64,000 nt of DNA from Pseudoscleropodium purum (taxonomy: Eukaryota > Streptophyta > Bryopsida > Hypnales > Brachytheciaceae): contig OZ017801.1 in NCBI GenBank assembly GCA_963969395.1, positions 560,501-624,500 of the forward strand, read 5' to 3'. The notes beneath the pieces are model-generated. The model did not search any database, was not told where the DNA came from, and was given only the letters and a program-made list of their open reading frames with translations. The position numbers and the translations under genes were made by a program. Of the stretch, positions 12,036 to 22,505 are shown one piece after another (the stretch's first letter is position 1; the number at the start of each line of letters is the position of its first letter).

Positions 12036-12130
12036 ATCCTCGAGTCGAGGATGACATAAGTTATCACTAAAAACAAAGTGGAGAACATAAAAAAATCAAC
12101 ATAAGCTTATAGTATCCTCGAATCGAGGAT
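12036..12130. promoter_or_regulatory. 17-bp palindromes 1 and 2 (in intron 2 of the minus-strand gene)
   Basis: ATCCTCGAGTCGAGGAT at 12,036-12,052 and ATCCTCGAATCGAGGAT at 12,114-12,130. Both arms are perfect around one unpaired central base. The intron is 12,155-11,960. Confidence 0.85.
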
Positions 12131-12155
12131 ATATGCACTTGAGCGGAGCTATTAC

Positions 12156-13505
12156 TTGTGCAGCTAGCATGCACTTGGATCCGGTGTAGATTCCCAACAC
12201 GTTCTCACCCGGACTCACAAATGTGGACAACATATCCAAATAGAACTCCATCCTCAGTTCCGATGGATAGATTCTCCACTTCGCCTCATTGTTTCTCGCG
12301 GAATCATCATAGTACGCCATATCTTTCGACGTCCTATACTCGTCCTTCACACCGATTTCAAGGAGCTTAGCGTTGGCGTCATTCTTCTTGAACAAAAAGA
12401 TGAGGTACACTTGAGTCGCGCTTGCCCGGCTGGATATGTTGTTTATTCTCTCTGCCTTACCCGGAATGTAACAAGAGAGCTTTGAGTCGTAATCTTGCAT
12501 TTTAACCGCAATGAAGTTAGATACAGTCTCCATATCCAGAGAATTCCCAACAATCCAGAGCCAGACACTGGGAGTGTCAAACTTGGGATCCAGGTGGGTA
12601 GACAGGTAGTTCAAGAATGGTAGAAGTGCGCCAGAAGTACTTAACTTACTAGCCTTCTGTTTGGGTGCCTCGCGGAGATTGAGTATTCCAAAACCCAGAT
12701 ACCCGTTATTGTACTTCCATGATGAATTCGCCACCACGGACATGGAAACTCTCTCAAATCCCCGAATATCGACATCTCCAAATGGCTGCCTCAGACGATA
12801 CTTGAGTTTGACGAAGCACTGAAACATGGGCAGAAGGTCGGGAAACTTCTCACTGAAATCTTTTGCTCGTTTTAGTTTGCCTTCATTTGTGAGCCACTTT
12901 GTGAAATAGGGGATTGGAGTGGTAGCAAGCAAGAAGTCCCATGTTGTTGTTGAAAACTGGTACCTCCGTTTCCACGGCTTCCAGGTCTTGTCGACGACGT
13001 CTCCAGAGTCGTCCCTGAAGACTAGAGTCTTCTTCACAGCGAGCAATTCTTCGTGAATTACTCTCTTCCGCTTCCGACGGTCGACCCAATCTGCAGCGTT
13101 CTGATTGTCTTCAATCAGAATTCTTGTTTTACTAACTGAGACCTTTGGGTATGGCCGTGTCCGCTCCGGAGTCTTGTGTAGCAAATGTAGAGCAAAATCC
13201 TTAAGATCTCTGTCCATGAAATGGCCACAATGCCTGAAGAACTCCCTCTTTAGTGAACATGATTTAGGGTTAAACTTCTTGTCTGCCCTATACTCTTGTC
13301 TGGTTAAGGGATCTATCAATCTACCTTCGGAGTAGCCTACAAGAAATTCATCCTAGAGTTCGTAAATCTCATCACGTAGGGTGATAATCGTTATCTCGTT
13401 CTTCACGTTGGTGGTGCTCTTGATTGTTGCCCCATCTTTCTCAGGATTGATGTTTCGATAACGTGTCAGGACCAAGGTTGTGAATTTCTGCATAGCATAC
13501 ATGAA
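12156..13505 (-). pseudogene. exon 2: degenerate adenine-methylase-like domain
   Basis: 450 codons in phase 0, broken only by the TAG at 13,353. A candidate catalytic loop reads SVVANSSWKYNNG where an N6-adenine methylase of the MT-A70/phage type has [D/N]PPW, so the key Pro-Pro and acidic residue are absent. The C-terminal part reads SELRMEFYLDMLSTF-SPGENVLGIYTGSKCMLAAQ, which follows the family layout of a helix then the AdoMet-binding motif (VLDPFxGSGTT..A) with most glycines and the Asp replaced. The next exon continues with MYGVFFYGIDDSVVYK, the expected following strand. The fold call is moderate; loss of catalysis is an inference from these substitutions. Confidence 0.55.
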
Positions 13506-13545
13506 CTGTGTGAGGCAAGTAAATTTAGACTAGACAACAAGAATT

Positions 13546-13691
13546 ATCCTCGAGTCGAGGATGAGTGTGAGACAGAGACGAAATTGAAGTCACTTCTTCT
13601 AAGCCAAGTCTTACTTCACAGTTCTGCACAATTCTAAAAACTATCAAACACATAATAAAAGGCATATGATCATTACCCTCGACTCGAGGAT
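13546..13691. promoter_or_regulatory. 17-bp palindromes 3 and 4 (in intron 1 of the minus-strand gene)
   Basis: Copies at 13,546-13,562 (perfect) and 13,675-13,691 (one arm base changed, ACCCTCGACTCGAGGAT). The intron is 13,714-13,506. Confidence 0.85.
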
Positions 13692-13714
13692 AGCCAGAGA
13701 TGGAATTGACATAC

Positions 13715-15214
13715 CGCATACTGCGTCAAACTGGCTACGGATGAGTTCTTGCGATTCACTGGTTCGTTTGGGAGGAGGCAAGGTCTCCCTAAGTCCACCC
13801 ACACGTTGCGTAAGCTGATAATCTGATTTCCCCAGGTCGGCTGGGCATGGTTAATGTGGTTGGTTTTATTGTAGAACTCGGAGATATTCGTCAGCTTCAC
13901 GGGATCAGTAGTCCATACAATACTTGCGTTCCATGTTTGGAGCTCTTTTCGTCGCTTCTCTCCACACCCTCTAATCTGAAGCTCTTTTGAGGCCATCACA
14001 CTGTGCTGCCCGTTGATGATCATGAATTCTCCAGACTTGATGTCATCCCACAATTTTGGGGCACTCTTTAGGAGTTTGCCATTTTCATCCACAAGAGTCA
14101 GGCACAGCTTTTGCCTTTGAGTTTTTGCGTCTCCAAGTTCCACAAGCTTTTTCTTGACAACGTCAACCATGTTCCGCTCCAGCTTCCTCACGATGTATGT
14201 GTCCTTCGCCAGAATGCATTTCTCAATGGAAATATCGAAAGTTTTACCATCAAAAAGAAAGCACTTCTGACGGTTAACCCAGAACTCCTTCTGGTACTTT
14301 GTAAACTCCTCGTAATCTTCCTTTTCTCGTACAGGCTGCTCCCCCGCACTAGGGAGGTCAGTCAATATTGATCCTGAACTCCCGGCTGTTCGAGTCTTTT
14401 CGATTGGACTAGACTTTTTGCGCTTACTATTTGTATCGCCTTCTGTACGCTCTGTTGCCTTCTTCTTCTGGTTTTCTGATCGAGGTCATGCCCTCGTGCT
14501 CCCACTCCCAGGTGGTGCCCTCGTGCTCCCGCTCCCAGGTGGTGCTCTCGTGCTCCCGCTCCCAGGTGGTGCCCTAGATTTTTCTTTAGCAGGAGCGCGT
14601 TCAGTTGATTTCCCTGTAAGCTTCTGGTGACTTCTGGAGAAGGTTTCCAGAGCAAAGCGATCAAGAGAAAGGAATATCGCAGCCACTCGATGGATGTGGG
14701 CTGTAGAGGACACAAGACTCCACGGCCAGAATTTGGTTTCGAACTCATCCGCCAAGAAGTCTAAGTGCGTCCCTGTGAGGTATGATAATAACTCTGCTAA
14801 ATCAAACCCCCCTAACTCAAGTCCAACATTGCAAACAATTGAATGGACATGTGGGAGGGGGTGACCACTTCCATCTACTTCCTGGAGAACGATTACAAGG
14901 TAATCTGATCGGTGTTGCTCGATCAGAGTCACCTTCTCATTGAGGTTCCACGGCATGAACCTGATTGTTCCCTCTGGCTGGTATCTGAGGAAGACGTAGT
15001 TCTTCTGTCGATTTACTCCAAAGTTCCACTGATTGACTACGTCTTTGAACTTCCACAGCTCCCCATAGTTTTCAGCCATTTCCTCGAAGAATGGCACTTC
15101 TCCCAAAGGATTCTGGAAGGGTTCAATGAGGAGCTCCGTGTGGGAATAGTCATATGTTGAGGTCTGGTTGTTTTCTTCCATTTTCTGGGACCCTGCCATA
15201 CGTAATAAGGACAT
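13715..15214 (-). pseudogene. exon 1 of the ParB/methylase-like gene: N-terminus and ParB-like domain
   Basis: Starts at an ATG (15,214) and stays in one frame for 500 codons, except for the TGA at 14,486. Codons 1-210 are an unrecognised domain rich in aromatic residues. Codons about 213-243 are repeats of APPGSGSTR encoded by near-identical 27-30-bp units (14,490-14,580). Codons about 285-500 contain a ParB/sulfiredoxin-like fold. It has a conserved-looking MIINGQHSVMASKEL, equivalent to the G-x-HR motif of ParB N-domains but with Ser in place of Arg, followed by IVWTTD..LTNISEFYNKTNH. The ParB assignment rests on this motif and its setting. The exon ends in GCG|GTATGT. Confidence 0.65.
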
Positions 15215-15245
15215 GCTGTAAGCTTAATGTATTACATCTGTTTTT

Positions 15246-15783
15246 ATCCTCGAATCGAGGATATTTTTCATGGCTATGTACTGAATATTGGCTTAGGTAC
15301 ATCTAGAACTAGCTTCAGTCGAGTGTGATAATTACAGGCATGATATCCTCGATTCGAGGATACATCCTTTTATCGATCTAAGTGATTTTCCCCTTCACGA
15401 ATATAGCAAAGACATTCTAGATTGATAGAAATACAATTGACATGGTGTAGTCAATTTATTTTTTAATAGGAAATTCTATTTCTGGATTTTGTGTGGGGTC
15501 ATTATTGACAACTCCTCTTTATCCTCGAGTCGAGGATAACTATTTTTAGTCATTTCCTTCTTGCTCGTTTTGTGTTCTAGTGTTCTAGATATGTCATTAC
15601 ACAGAATTATGTGGTGGAATTAGATGATTCCATTCTGTAATTTGATCTTCCGGATTTATGATTTAAGATTTTTCATTAATTCCTAGAAGAAGGGGTCTTC
15701 TAGGATATCCTCGAGTCGAGGATAATTGATTAAAATTTTTGATGAAGTTTTGGTCTTAAGGTTTTTATCCTCGAGTCGAGGAT
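15246..15783. promoter_or_regulatory. 17-bp palindromes 5-9, upstream of the minus-strand gene
   Basis: Copies at 15,246-15,262, 15,345-15,361, 15,521-15,537, 15,707-15,723 and 15,767-15,783. All have perfect arms (central base A, T, G, G, G). The cluster begins 32 bp upstream of the ATG at 15,214 and spans about 540 bp, where a promoter and 5' leader would lie. Spacings are irregular, so it is not a tandem array. Confidence 0.85.
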
Positions 15784-15789
15784 AAGTAA

Positions 15790-17650
15790 ATAAGAAGCTG
15801 GAACGATCCTGGTACCCAAACCCTAAAATTTATTAGAGCTCTATAGGCCTTTTTGCATATTATTCTTATTGCATTAGCACTCTACAAACTGAACCAAACC
15901 ATTAGCACTCTACAAATGGAAGCAAAGCATCACTTAGTTGGATGAGCACTCTACAAATTGAACCAAAATTAAATGAAACTGAATCAAGATGCAGCTTGCG
16001 TACCAAAAACAAAAGAAGTTTGACACCAATGTGAATCGCTGAAGCACCCACCGCAAACTGTCTGCAATCAATTGCAAATTCCCCACGCAACTGCCAAACA
16101 GAACTTCGAATTCTTCCAAGCAATATCAATGCAAATCACACTTACACCTGCAAATACACAATCAAAAGAAACTAACATCAAATTCTACAACTTGACGTGC
16201 AACTCAAGCAATGAAACAACAACTACAAAGATAAGTGGCAAGAGATTTCCAAAACTCATAAAATTCGAACACACGAGAACAAGGACTGCGATGCAGATCA
16301 TGCCACAGAAGCAAACTTACCACACTTAACCTCCCGCACTTGTCTTCCCACATCTGTCTTCCCACAAATCTCAGTGAGTTGAAACGCGAAACCCAACGAA
16401 ACTGAATCAAGGGAGGAAACACGAAACGGGAAATCCAACAAATCTCATTGATCTGGAACACGATCACCAGCTTCTCCCTTGACCGTGAGCCTGTCCCTAA
16501 CGACACTTGCCTCCTCTTCACACCCAGGATCTACAACATGGAAGCTAGTGGATCAGTACGACGCGATTGGCTTGAAACGCGAAACGCGAACATCTCTCAT
16601 ACAGATCCCAGGAAATTGAAAATTGAGAGCAATCTAGGCGACACTCTCACCGAAGTCATCGCAGACCAGAATGGTTGTGAAAAACAAAACACGAAAAGAA
16701 AAACAAGCAAGACTCCAGCGTCTACAACAACGCTCTCACCCTAACCTCAAATGAACACCAATGCATCCAAAAACCTCCAGTAACACCCAAACCAAAACGT
16801 CACACACTAGCACGTCATTCTAGCACTCCTAACCTCCAAAAAAACACTAAACCCTAATCAAGTCGGAGTATGCACGAACCTGAACTCCGACCGGCACAAT
16901 CCGAGGATCCACCGAGAGCCTTTCCAGAGCACTCTAGAAATCGTGGCACCTCCCAACGAATCTTCGTAGGTTCCACGTGTGCAAACACTCGACGTAAGTG
17001 GCAGTGGCAGCAGCGGCAGGTGCAAGGAGTCAGGGATGGAAGCTGCAACAAAACCCCTAAACCCTGATTACCAGCTCCGTCAAAGAAGCCGCCGCGCCAC
17101 CGACGACGAAGCTACCCGTGCTGCCACGTGAAAGCCCTCCATTTGCCTGGCGCCGCCGCCCAATCCACCAAAAGAAAAGGTAACCTACCCCCTCCCCCTA
17201 TACATATAACCCTAAGTATCCAAAAAAGTAGGGTTGTAGATAAAAAAATTCATTGATTCTCCAACAATTTCGAATATTTAAGATTTTTGCGAAGTGTAAT
17301 AGAAAATTTCTCTAAAACCACAATTGGTTTAAAAAAAATTTACGGTTTTAATTCCTAAAATCCAAATGACCATGTTCAAGTTATTTTCCCTATTTGACAT
17401 AAGGCATGGACCCCAAAAATAAAAAATAAAAGATAAAGTTTTATTTGTGTAGTTTCTTTGGACATCTTTTTATAACCAAAATAAAATTTTATTTGTCAAA
17501 AACTCTACCTTCAAAGATTTTTTTAACCCCTAATGGATGAACGGGTGACTTTTTAAATCATCTTTTTTCACTATCTTGTGAAAAATTGGCTTAAAAAATT
17601 GGAAAATCACTTATAGGAAGTCAAATTATTGTAGAAGACATGTCTTTCTT
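15790..17650. other. no gene seen; GC-richer block near 16,850-17,180
   Basis: The sequence is mixed. At 15,880-15,960 the phrase ATTAGCACTCTACAAA recurs three times. Around 16,850-17,180 GC content rises, with CACGTG boxes (16,975 and 17,123), and may be a promoter or leader. Open frames are under 105 codons and carry no recognisable motif. From about 17,200 on it becomes strongly A/T-rich. Confidence 0.4.
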
Positions 17651-17658
17651 ACAACAAA

Positions 17659-18150
17659 CACTACAAGAAAATGATTGTTTTGTAACAGCAAAATATGATT
17701 GCAGTGAGTCACAAAATCAAAAAATGTGATTTAAGCAAAAAACACTATAGATGACTTGTATTGAGTCATTCACTTTTAGTCATATAATTGGTGAGTTATA
17801 TTTGGAGTCATATAGATTTGAAAGTATAATAAACCATTTTTAGATGTATTTTGCCAATATGGCATATATGTTGACCATTCATGAAGGCTTGACTTTTTCA
17901 TGAGCTGCCCGAGCAAAATAAAAAAATACTACGTGGAATATGACTCACCAAAGTCATATTTTGGCTAACGTGGAATATAATTGCAATGAGTCATATTTTG
18001 AGTAATATGGAATATGATTGTAGTAAGTCATATTTTGAGTGATATGAAATATGACTATGGCGAGTCATATTTTGAGTGATATGGGATATGACTGTAGTGA
18101 GTCATATTTTGGTTGATGTAGCATATGACTATAGTGAGTCATTTTTTTGT
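17659..18150 (+). mobile_element. CACTA-like transposon end with subterminal repeats
   Basis: CACTACAAGAAAATG at 17,659 is the usual start of plant CACTA (En/Spm) elements. The next 490 bp contain more than ten copies of the word (A)GTCATATTTTG or its inverse, as expected of a subterminal repeat zone. I could not find the opposite end (TTTTCTTGTAGTG), so either the element is truncated or its other end has decayed. No transposase was seen. Confidence 0.55.
17952..18136 (+). repeat. 37-bp tandem repeat, five units
   Basis: Units start at 17,952, 17,989, 18,026, 18,063 and 18,100, each exactly 37 bp. They follow AGTCATATTTTGRSTRATAT then GGAATATGACTGTAGTG, with a few substitutions and no indels. 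They lie inside the CACTA-like subterminal zone. Confidence 0.85.
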
Positions 18151-21100
18151 TCAAGTTAGTACTAAAAGATAGTAAGAAGTAAAAGCTAAGATATAACATG
18201 AGGCAACAAAAACTAAAACTAAAACTCAATAAGAAGCAAGAATAAGACAAGTAAAAATGCAATAAAAGATAATAAGAGGCAAGAAATAACAAAGAATAGA
18301 AAAAAATGTCTAAAAAACAACAATTAAGCAAGAATTAAGATCCAATTTGAGGCAAAAATCTTAAAACAACCTTGAAGTAACAATTTTAAAGCAATAATTA
18401 AGAGACAACAACTAAAAAACAATAGCAAACTAGCAATAACTTTGAAGTAGTGAAAATTCCAAGGATGGATAGTTGAAATTTTGTTCTACTAGAAAAATTT
18501 CCTACCATCCATTGGACACCAAACATTTGTATTGACACTCAAGGGTTAAACTCAAATACTTCAAAGATGTATTAATTACGAGTTGTTTTCAAAGAGAAAC
18601 CTAGCTAATTAATGATCATGCAATAAAATATTCTAGACATTGTAGAAGTAGGCAAATGCTCATTGGTTGAATATTAGGTTTTTCAACAAAATCTCCCTTG
18701 ATCCAATTCATATAGAAAATGTAGTGCATGCTCTCAACTATCCTTATTGCATTTGCACATTAGAAAAACCTTATTTTGTAGAAATTTTGAGATATGGCTA
18801 CAAAAAGTTATATTGCATGATTAAAAAAATATCAAGAATACTATTCTTTAAAAATTGGAGGGTAGATGAATGTGATAGCAATGCAAAATATTCTATAATG
18901 TGATTTTCTTAAATAATTTAAAATATCAATTACATATTCAATTTAAAAGGGAAACCTTAACCTCATAAGGATTAGGAGTTCAAATTTTGAACAATAGATG
19001 ATTGCAAACACATTTCAAATATAGAAAATGCTTTTTTTAATCCATAATTTTTTTAAAGATTCTTTTTTTAGTTTTGTTGTTAACATTTATAAAGTATTGA
19101 TTTTGAAAACTTTGCTTTGCAAATACTGTACGTATAATTTAGTAGATACTAATAGTTATGACCCTTCAAATACAAGTTGAATAAAAAATAAATTAAAAAT
19201 CTTCAAAAATCAATATGATTAGAACTAAATAATTTTAACTTTCAATCAATTTTTCCTTAGAGAGAATCATCAATTTTCAATCTACAATTGATTTAAGAAA
19301 GAATTTCTAATTTATGGCTTCAAATTTTATTCAAAAGTATCACTTTATAAACTAATTGATTTAAGCACATGGATATGATTCATTAATAATTTTTCACAAC
19401 TATATTTTGAGATTAATCATCAACTATTATTATTCTAAACTTCATATTACAATACATCTTCACAATTTGGGAAATTTGGACTGTCTACTAATGTAGTCCT
19501 TATCTCTAAAGTCCCTTTGGGGGACAAGATAAATTTTGGATAGGCTCACATAATATTGTAATCTAAAGTTTGAAATGATTTTTTGAAACTTTTTCTTAAA
19601 TCTGATTAGAAAACATAATAGCTTTTACATAATCAAATTTTTATTCCAATCAATGCCAAGGAACAAAAATTATACCACAATAAGCTCAAAAAGTAGAAGA
19701 TCATATAGTAAAAATATCTACAAAAAATTTTCTCATTTTTCTCATTGATAGTATTTTTGTCTATATGGAAAACTTTGATTCATTTTATTTGGATTAGTAA
19801 TGTGAAAGTTGTGGAGTTTTTGTTTTATAGGCTACAATCATAAAAATTAATTGAAGAAATAACATATGAGATTTGTTTTTGAACTCATTTTTTACAATTA
19901 AAAAATTAAAAAAATTCACAAGATTAAATATGCTTGCTAGAACAATCTTACCATTGGGGAGTAGTGTGCTTCAATTCCATTTAAAAGCTATTGCCAATTT
20001 AGTCTATCCTTGAATTTTGAACCTGGTTCTATTTATCAATTCTTTATAGAATGAAAATCATCAATTTTTTTGGAACTTTTTTTCTAGACTTTCAACTCAA
20101 ATCTTCATCATAAATTTTTTGTAATTCAAAGTATATTGTACAAAAATTTTAAATAAAAAAAAGATTCAAAGTCAAATAATCTAGTCACAAAATATGCTCA
20201 AAATCCAATTAAAAAACTTATTTACTTCATTTTAAATGCAGACATCTTGCAATCTACTTAGTAAAAGTTCCTAAAATTTACTATATATTATTAGAAATTA
20301 AGGGGTCCAAGAAATAATTTTGGAGGGAGAACCACTTGGATATTTATGGATTATACCCTTACAAATTCTTTGTAATAAGTTGAATTTATTTATGCTTGCA
20401 TTCCATTGTGCTTGAAAATAATTCATATATTATTGACATGCAAAAACAAAAAAAATTGGATTTAAATACCAATTTTTTTCTCTTAGGACATCTAATTTTG
20501 ACAATTTTGTTCTATTTTAATTGTAATAATCATCATTTTGCACCTCTAGTTCTTATTGGAACTTTGCATACAAATATATAATTGAATGTTCTTCAATACT
20601 ACATGAGCACTTTGTTAAATTGCTTCACAATAAAGCAATTTCAAATGCTATTGTGTATAAGGTTGTCTTTTGGTCAAGGATCGCTAATCAACTTTCGACA
20701 CTTAATGCTTAATGGTCTCCATCTCTAAAAAATATATGATACTTGGTGAAACTTAATTGTAACTTTCAAAGTATCTATTAATTTTATCTTCATTTAAGTT
20801 AAGAAAACAAAATCTAATAAATTTTATTTCCACTCTATTTTCAATACAAGCTAGTAGAACCAAATTCTTGCCTATTTATATTGCAATAATTTTCTTAAGA
20901 ATTTTTTTATACCTTTTAAGACAAAAATCATATTTTTAATTATTGAATTATCTAAAGTAAGTAGTAATAATTTACATTATAACATATCGTTTACTTTCTA
21001 GATTTTAACTTTTGTTTTTCAACATTTTCACTTTTACTTTAGCTTTTCTAGATTTTTAAATTCTTATAAGTTCAAAAATGATGCATAAAAAGTGTCATTA

Positions 21101-21230
21101 TCATTTAGCATTATTATATATATTTATGTTTAATTGAATGAATATTTTTGTAATCATATAGATAATTATTTTCAAAATTTCATATACATTTTGCTCATTA
21201 TTATTCTATTTGTTTTGTGAGCCCTATATT
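18150..21230. other. A/T-rich stretch, no gene seen
   Basis: Very A/T-rich DNA with many stops in all frames. Apart from the shared repeat at 19,040-19,505 I see no structure with a name. It may be the decayed interior of the CACTA-like element or original transposon sequence. Confidence 0.4.
19040..19505 (+). repeat. dispersed A/T-rich repeat, copy 1
   Basis: Matches 55,516-55,960 collinearly. Shared landmarks are ATCCAT-A-TTTTTTAA-GATTC, TTTGCTTTGCAAA, ATGACCCTTCAAA, AATATRATTAGAACT, ACTAATTGA..TAA, TTACAACTAT..TTTGAGA, and ACATCTCACAATCTTGG/ACATCTTCACAATTTGGG. There is no coding capacity. Family unknown. Confidence 0.7.
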
Positions 21231-21233
21231 CTC

Positions 21234-21659
21234 ATGATGGAAAATAATTATTCAAAGAAAAAGAAAATGAATCAAAAAGGGATGAAGCCTGAAAAGCATG
21301 ACAAATCAGAGAGCAATCAAAACAACAACCCTCCTAACAAAAACAATGATAAAGAGTCAACACAAAACAACAATGACCATAAAAAAACCAAGCCTTTGGG
21401 ATTAATTTACAATATTACAAGTGAAAATCAAAGAAACAACAATGACCATGAAGAAACCCCTCTTTTTGAACTAATTTCCGATAATACAAGTGAATATAAA
21501 AGAAAAGCTATAGGTTGTAGAGATAATATAAATTGTATTTTCAAATGGAAATATCCACAATATAAAATGATTATACAAACACAACCATATAATGAAGAGT
21601 ATTATACATTCTATCATTGCTGTGATACAAATTGGGGAGAAATTTATACAAAACTTTAG
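21234..21659 (+). CDS. hypothetical Asn/Lys-rich protein, 141 codons
   Basis: I do not recognise this protein. From ATG 21,234 the first 60 residues are almost all Asn, Lys, Gln, Asp and Glu (a basic, disordered tail). A more regular stretch follows with four cysteines: GCRDNINCIFKW and YTFYHCCDTNWGE. That spacing could be a small zinc-binding unit. It stands alone in A/T-rich DNA, so base composition explains much of the low-complexity part. It may be a fragment of a decayed transposon gene. A real gene is possible but not shown. Confidence 0.25.
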   Translation: MMENNYSKKKKMNQKGMKPEKHDKSESNQNNNPPNKNNDKESTQNNNDHKKTKPLGLIYNITSENQRNNNDHEETPLFELISDNTSEYKRKAIGCRDNINCIFKWKYPQYKMIIQTQPYNEEYYTFYHCCDTNWGEIYTKL

Positions 21660-22505
21660 AACTATGCTAGAGCATGAGTTATATTTCAATCTATTTCTTA
21701 TTTTTCTTGATACAACCTCTCTTAAGACAAAATTGTCGTGAGAATTCCTTCAAATCATCCAAGAATGAGTTTTTTGTGCAAATCAAGAGTTTTTTGGAGC
21801 TATGGAAAGATGGTTTGTTGAACTGTAAGGGATATTTTATTTTGTTTTATTTTGAAAACAAATATTTCTTAGTTTGGGCAACCCATAGAGAAAAGAAAGG
21901 GAGCTGAAATTATATATCTTTTGGGCTTGAGGGGTTAATTAAAGTTGTTCCAATTTCAAATTTTTAATTCATGTAATTTGTTCATGAGCAAAAACTATTT
22001 TCATGTTTTTTTGGATAAGTTAGAAATTGTAAGAAGTTTTTTTTAACTGTTGATTCATTCATGAAGAATTGAAAAGAATTCTAGAAATTAAATGGTGATT
22101 TTGCGGAGACGGTGGAAGTAGAGGACAAGCAAATGTGGAGTTGGAGTCTGCCTAAGACTATGAGAACTACAAGTTAGCTTCACTTGATGATTTTTAGATT
22201 ATACAAATTTAAAATAGTTCAAGGTTTATTTTGTAGATCCAGTGTATGTGATGCAAATGTTTTGGTAGGTAGAGGAGGCGCACTAGTGTCCTTCCAACAT
22301 TCGGCATTTAGCCGAAGTACAGGCACTAAAAAGAGGAGGGTGCCGGCGGATGCTGGTGGAAACCGCCTGGCACCTTGACAGAACTCAGCCTAGCGGAGTT
22401 GAGACCCACCAACGGCCTACCAAGGTAAACTCCGGCTCCGGGGTTGTTTTTTAGGTTGTTCTTTCATCTTCGAGGTAAGTCTGTATTGATTTTTTCCTTC
22501 GTTGC

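Larger units (their letters stand above)
8486..15214 (-). pseudogene. ParB-like plus degenerate N6-adenine-methylase-like multi-domain gene
   Basis: Exons I could join in frame: 15,214-13,715 (500 codons), 13,505-12,156 (450) and 11,959-10,547 (471), with GT-AG boundaries, all in phase 0. Downstream are probable exons near 9,960-9,600 and 9,382-8,486. Order of parts: unknown N-terminus; four copies of a Pro/Gly/Ser/Arg unit; ParB-like domain; methylase-like fold; acidic region with a SUMO-interaction-like motif; coiled coil; Ser-rich tail. In-frame stops: TGA 14,486-14,488, TAG 13,353-13,355, TAG 11,129-11,131, TAG 9,829-9,831, and possibly TAG 9,622-9,624. Reading frame and splice sites are otherwise intact, so inactivation is recent. 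Introns 1 and 2 and the upstream region carry nine copies of the 17-bp palindrome. Function is unknown; binding or marking of the transposon's own DNA is an inference. Confidence 0.7.

Noticed and set aside
17659..18452. A complete small CACTA element ending at GAAGTAGTG (18,452) with AAA duplications
   Set aside because: Only six terminal bases match and AAA is trivial in this A/T-rich DNA. No subterminal repeats were seen near that end.
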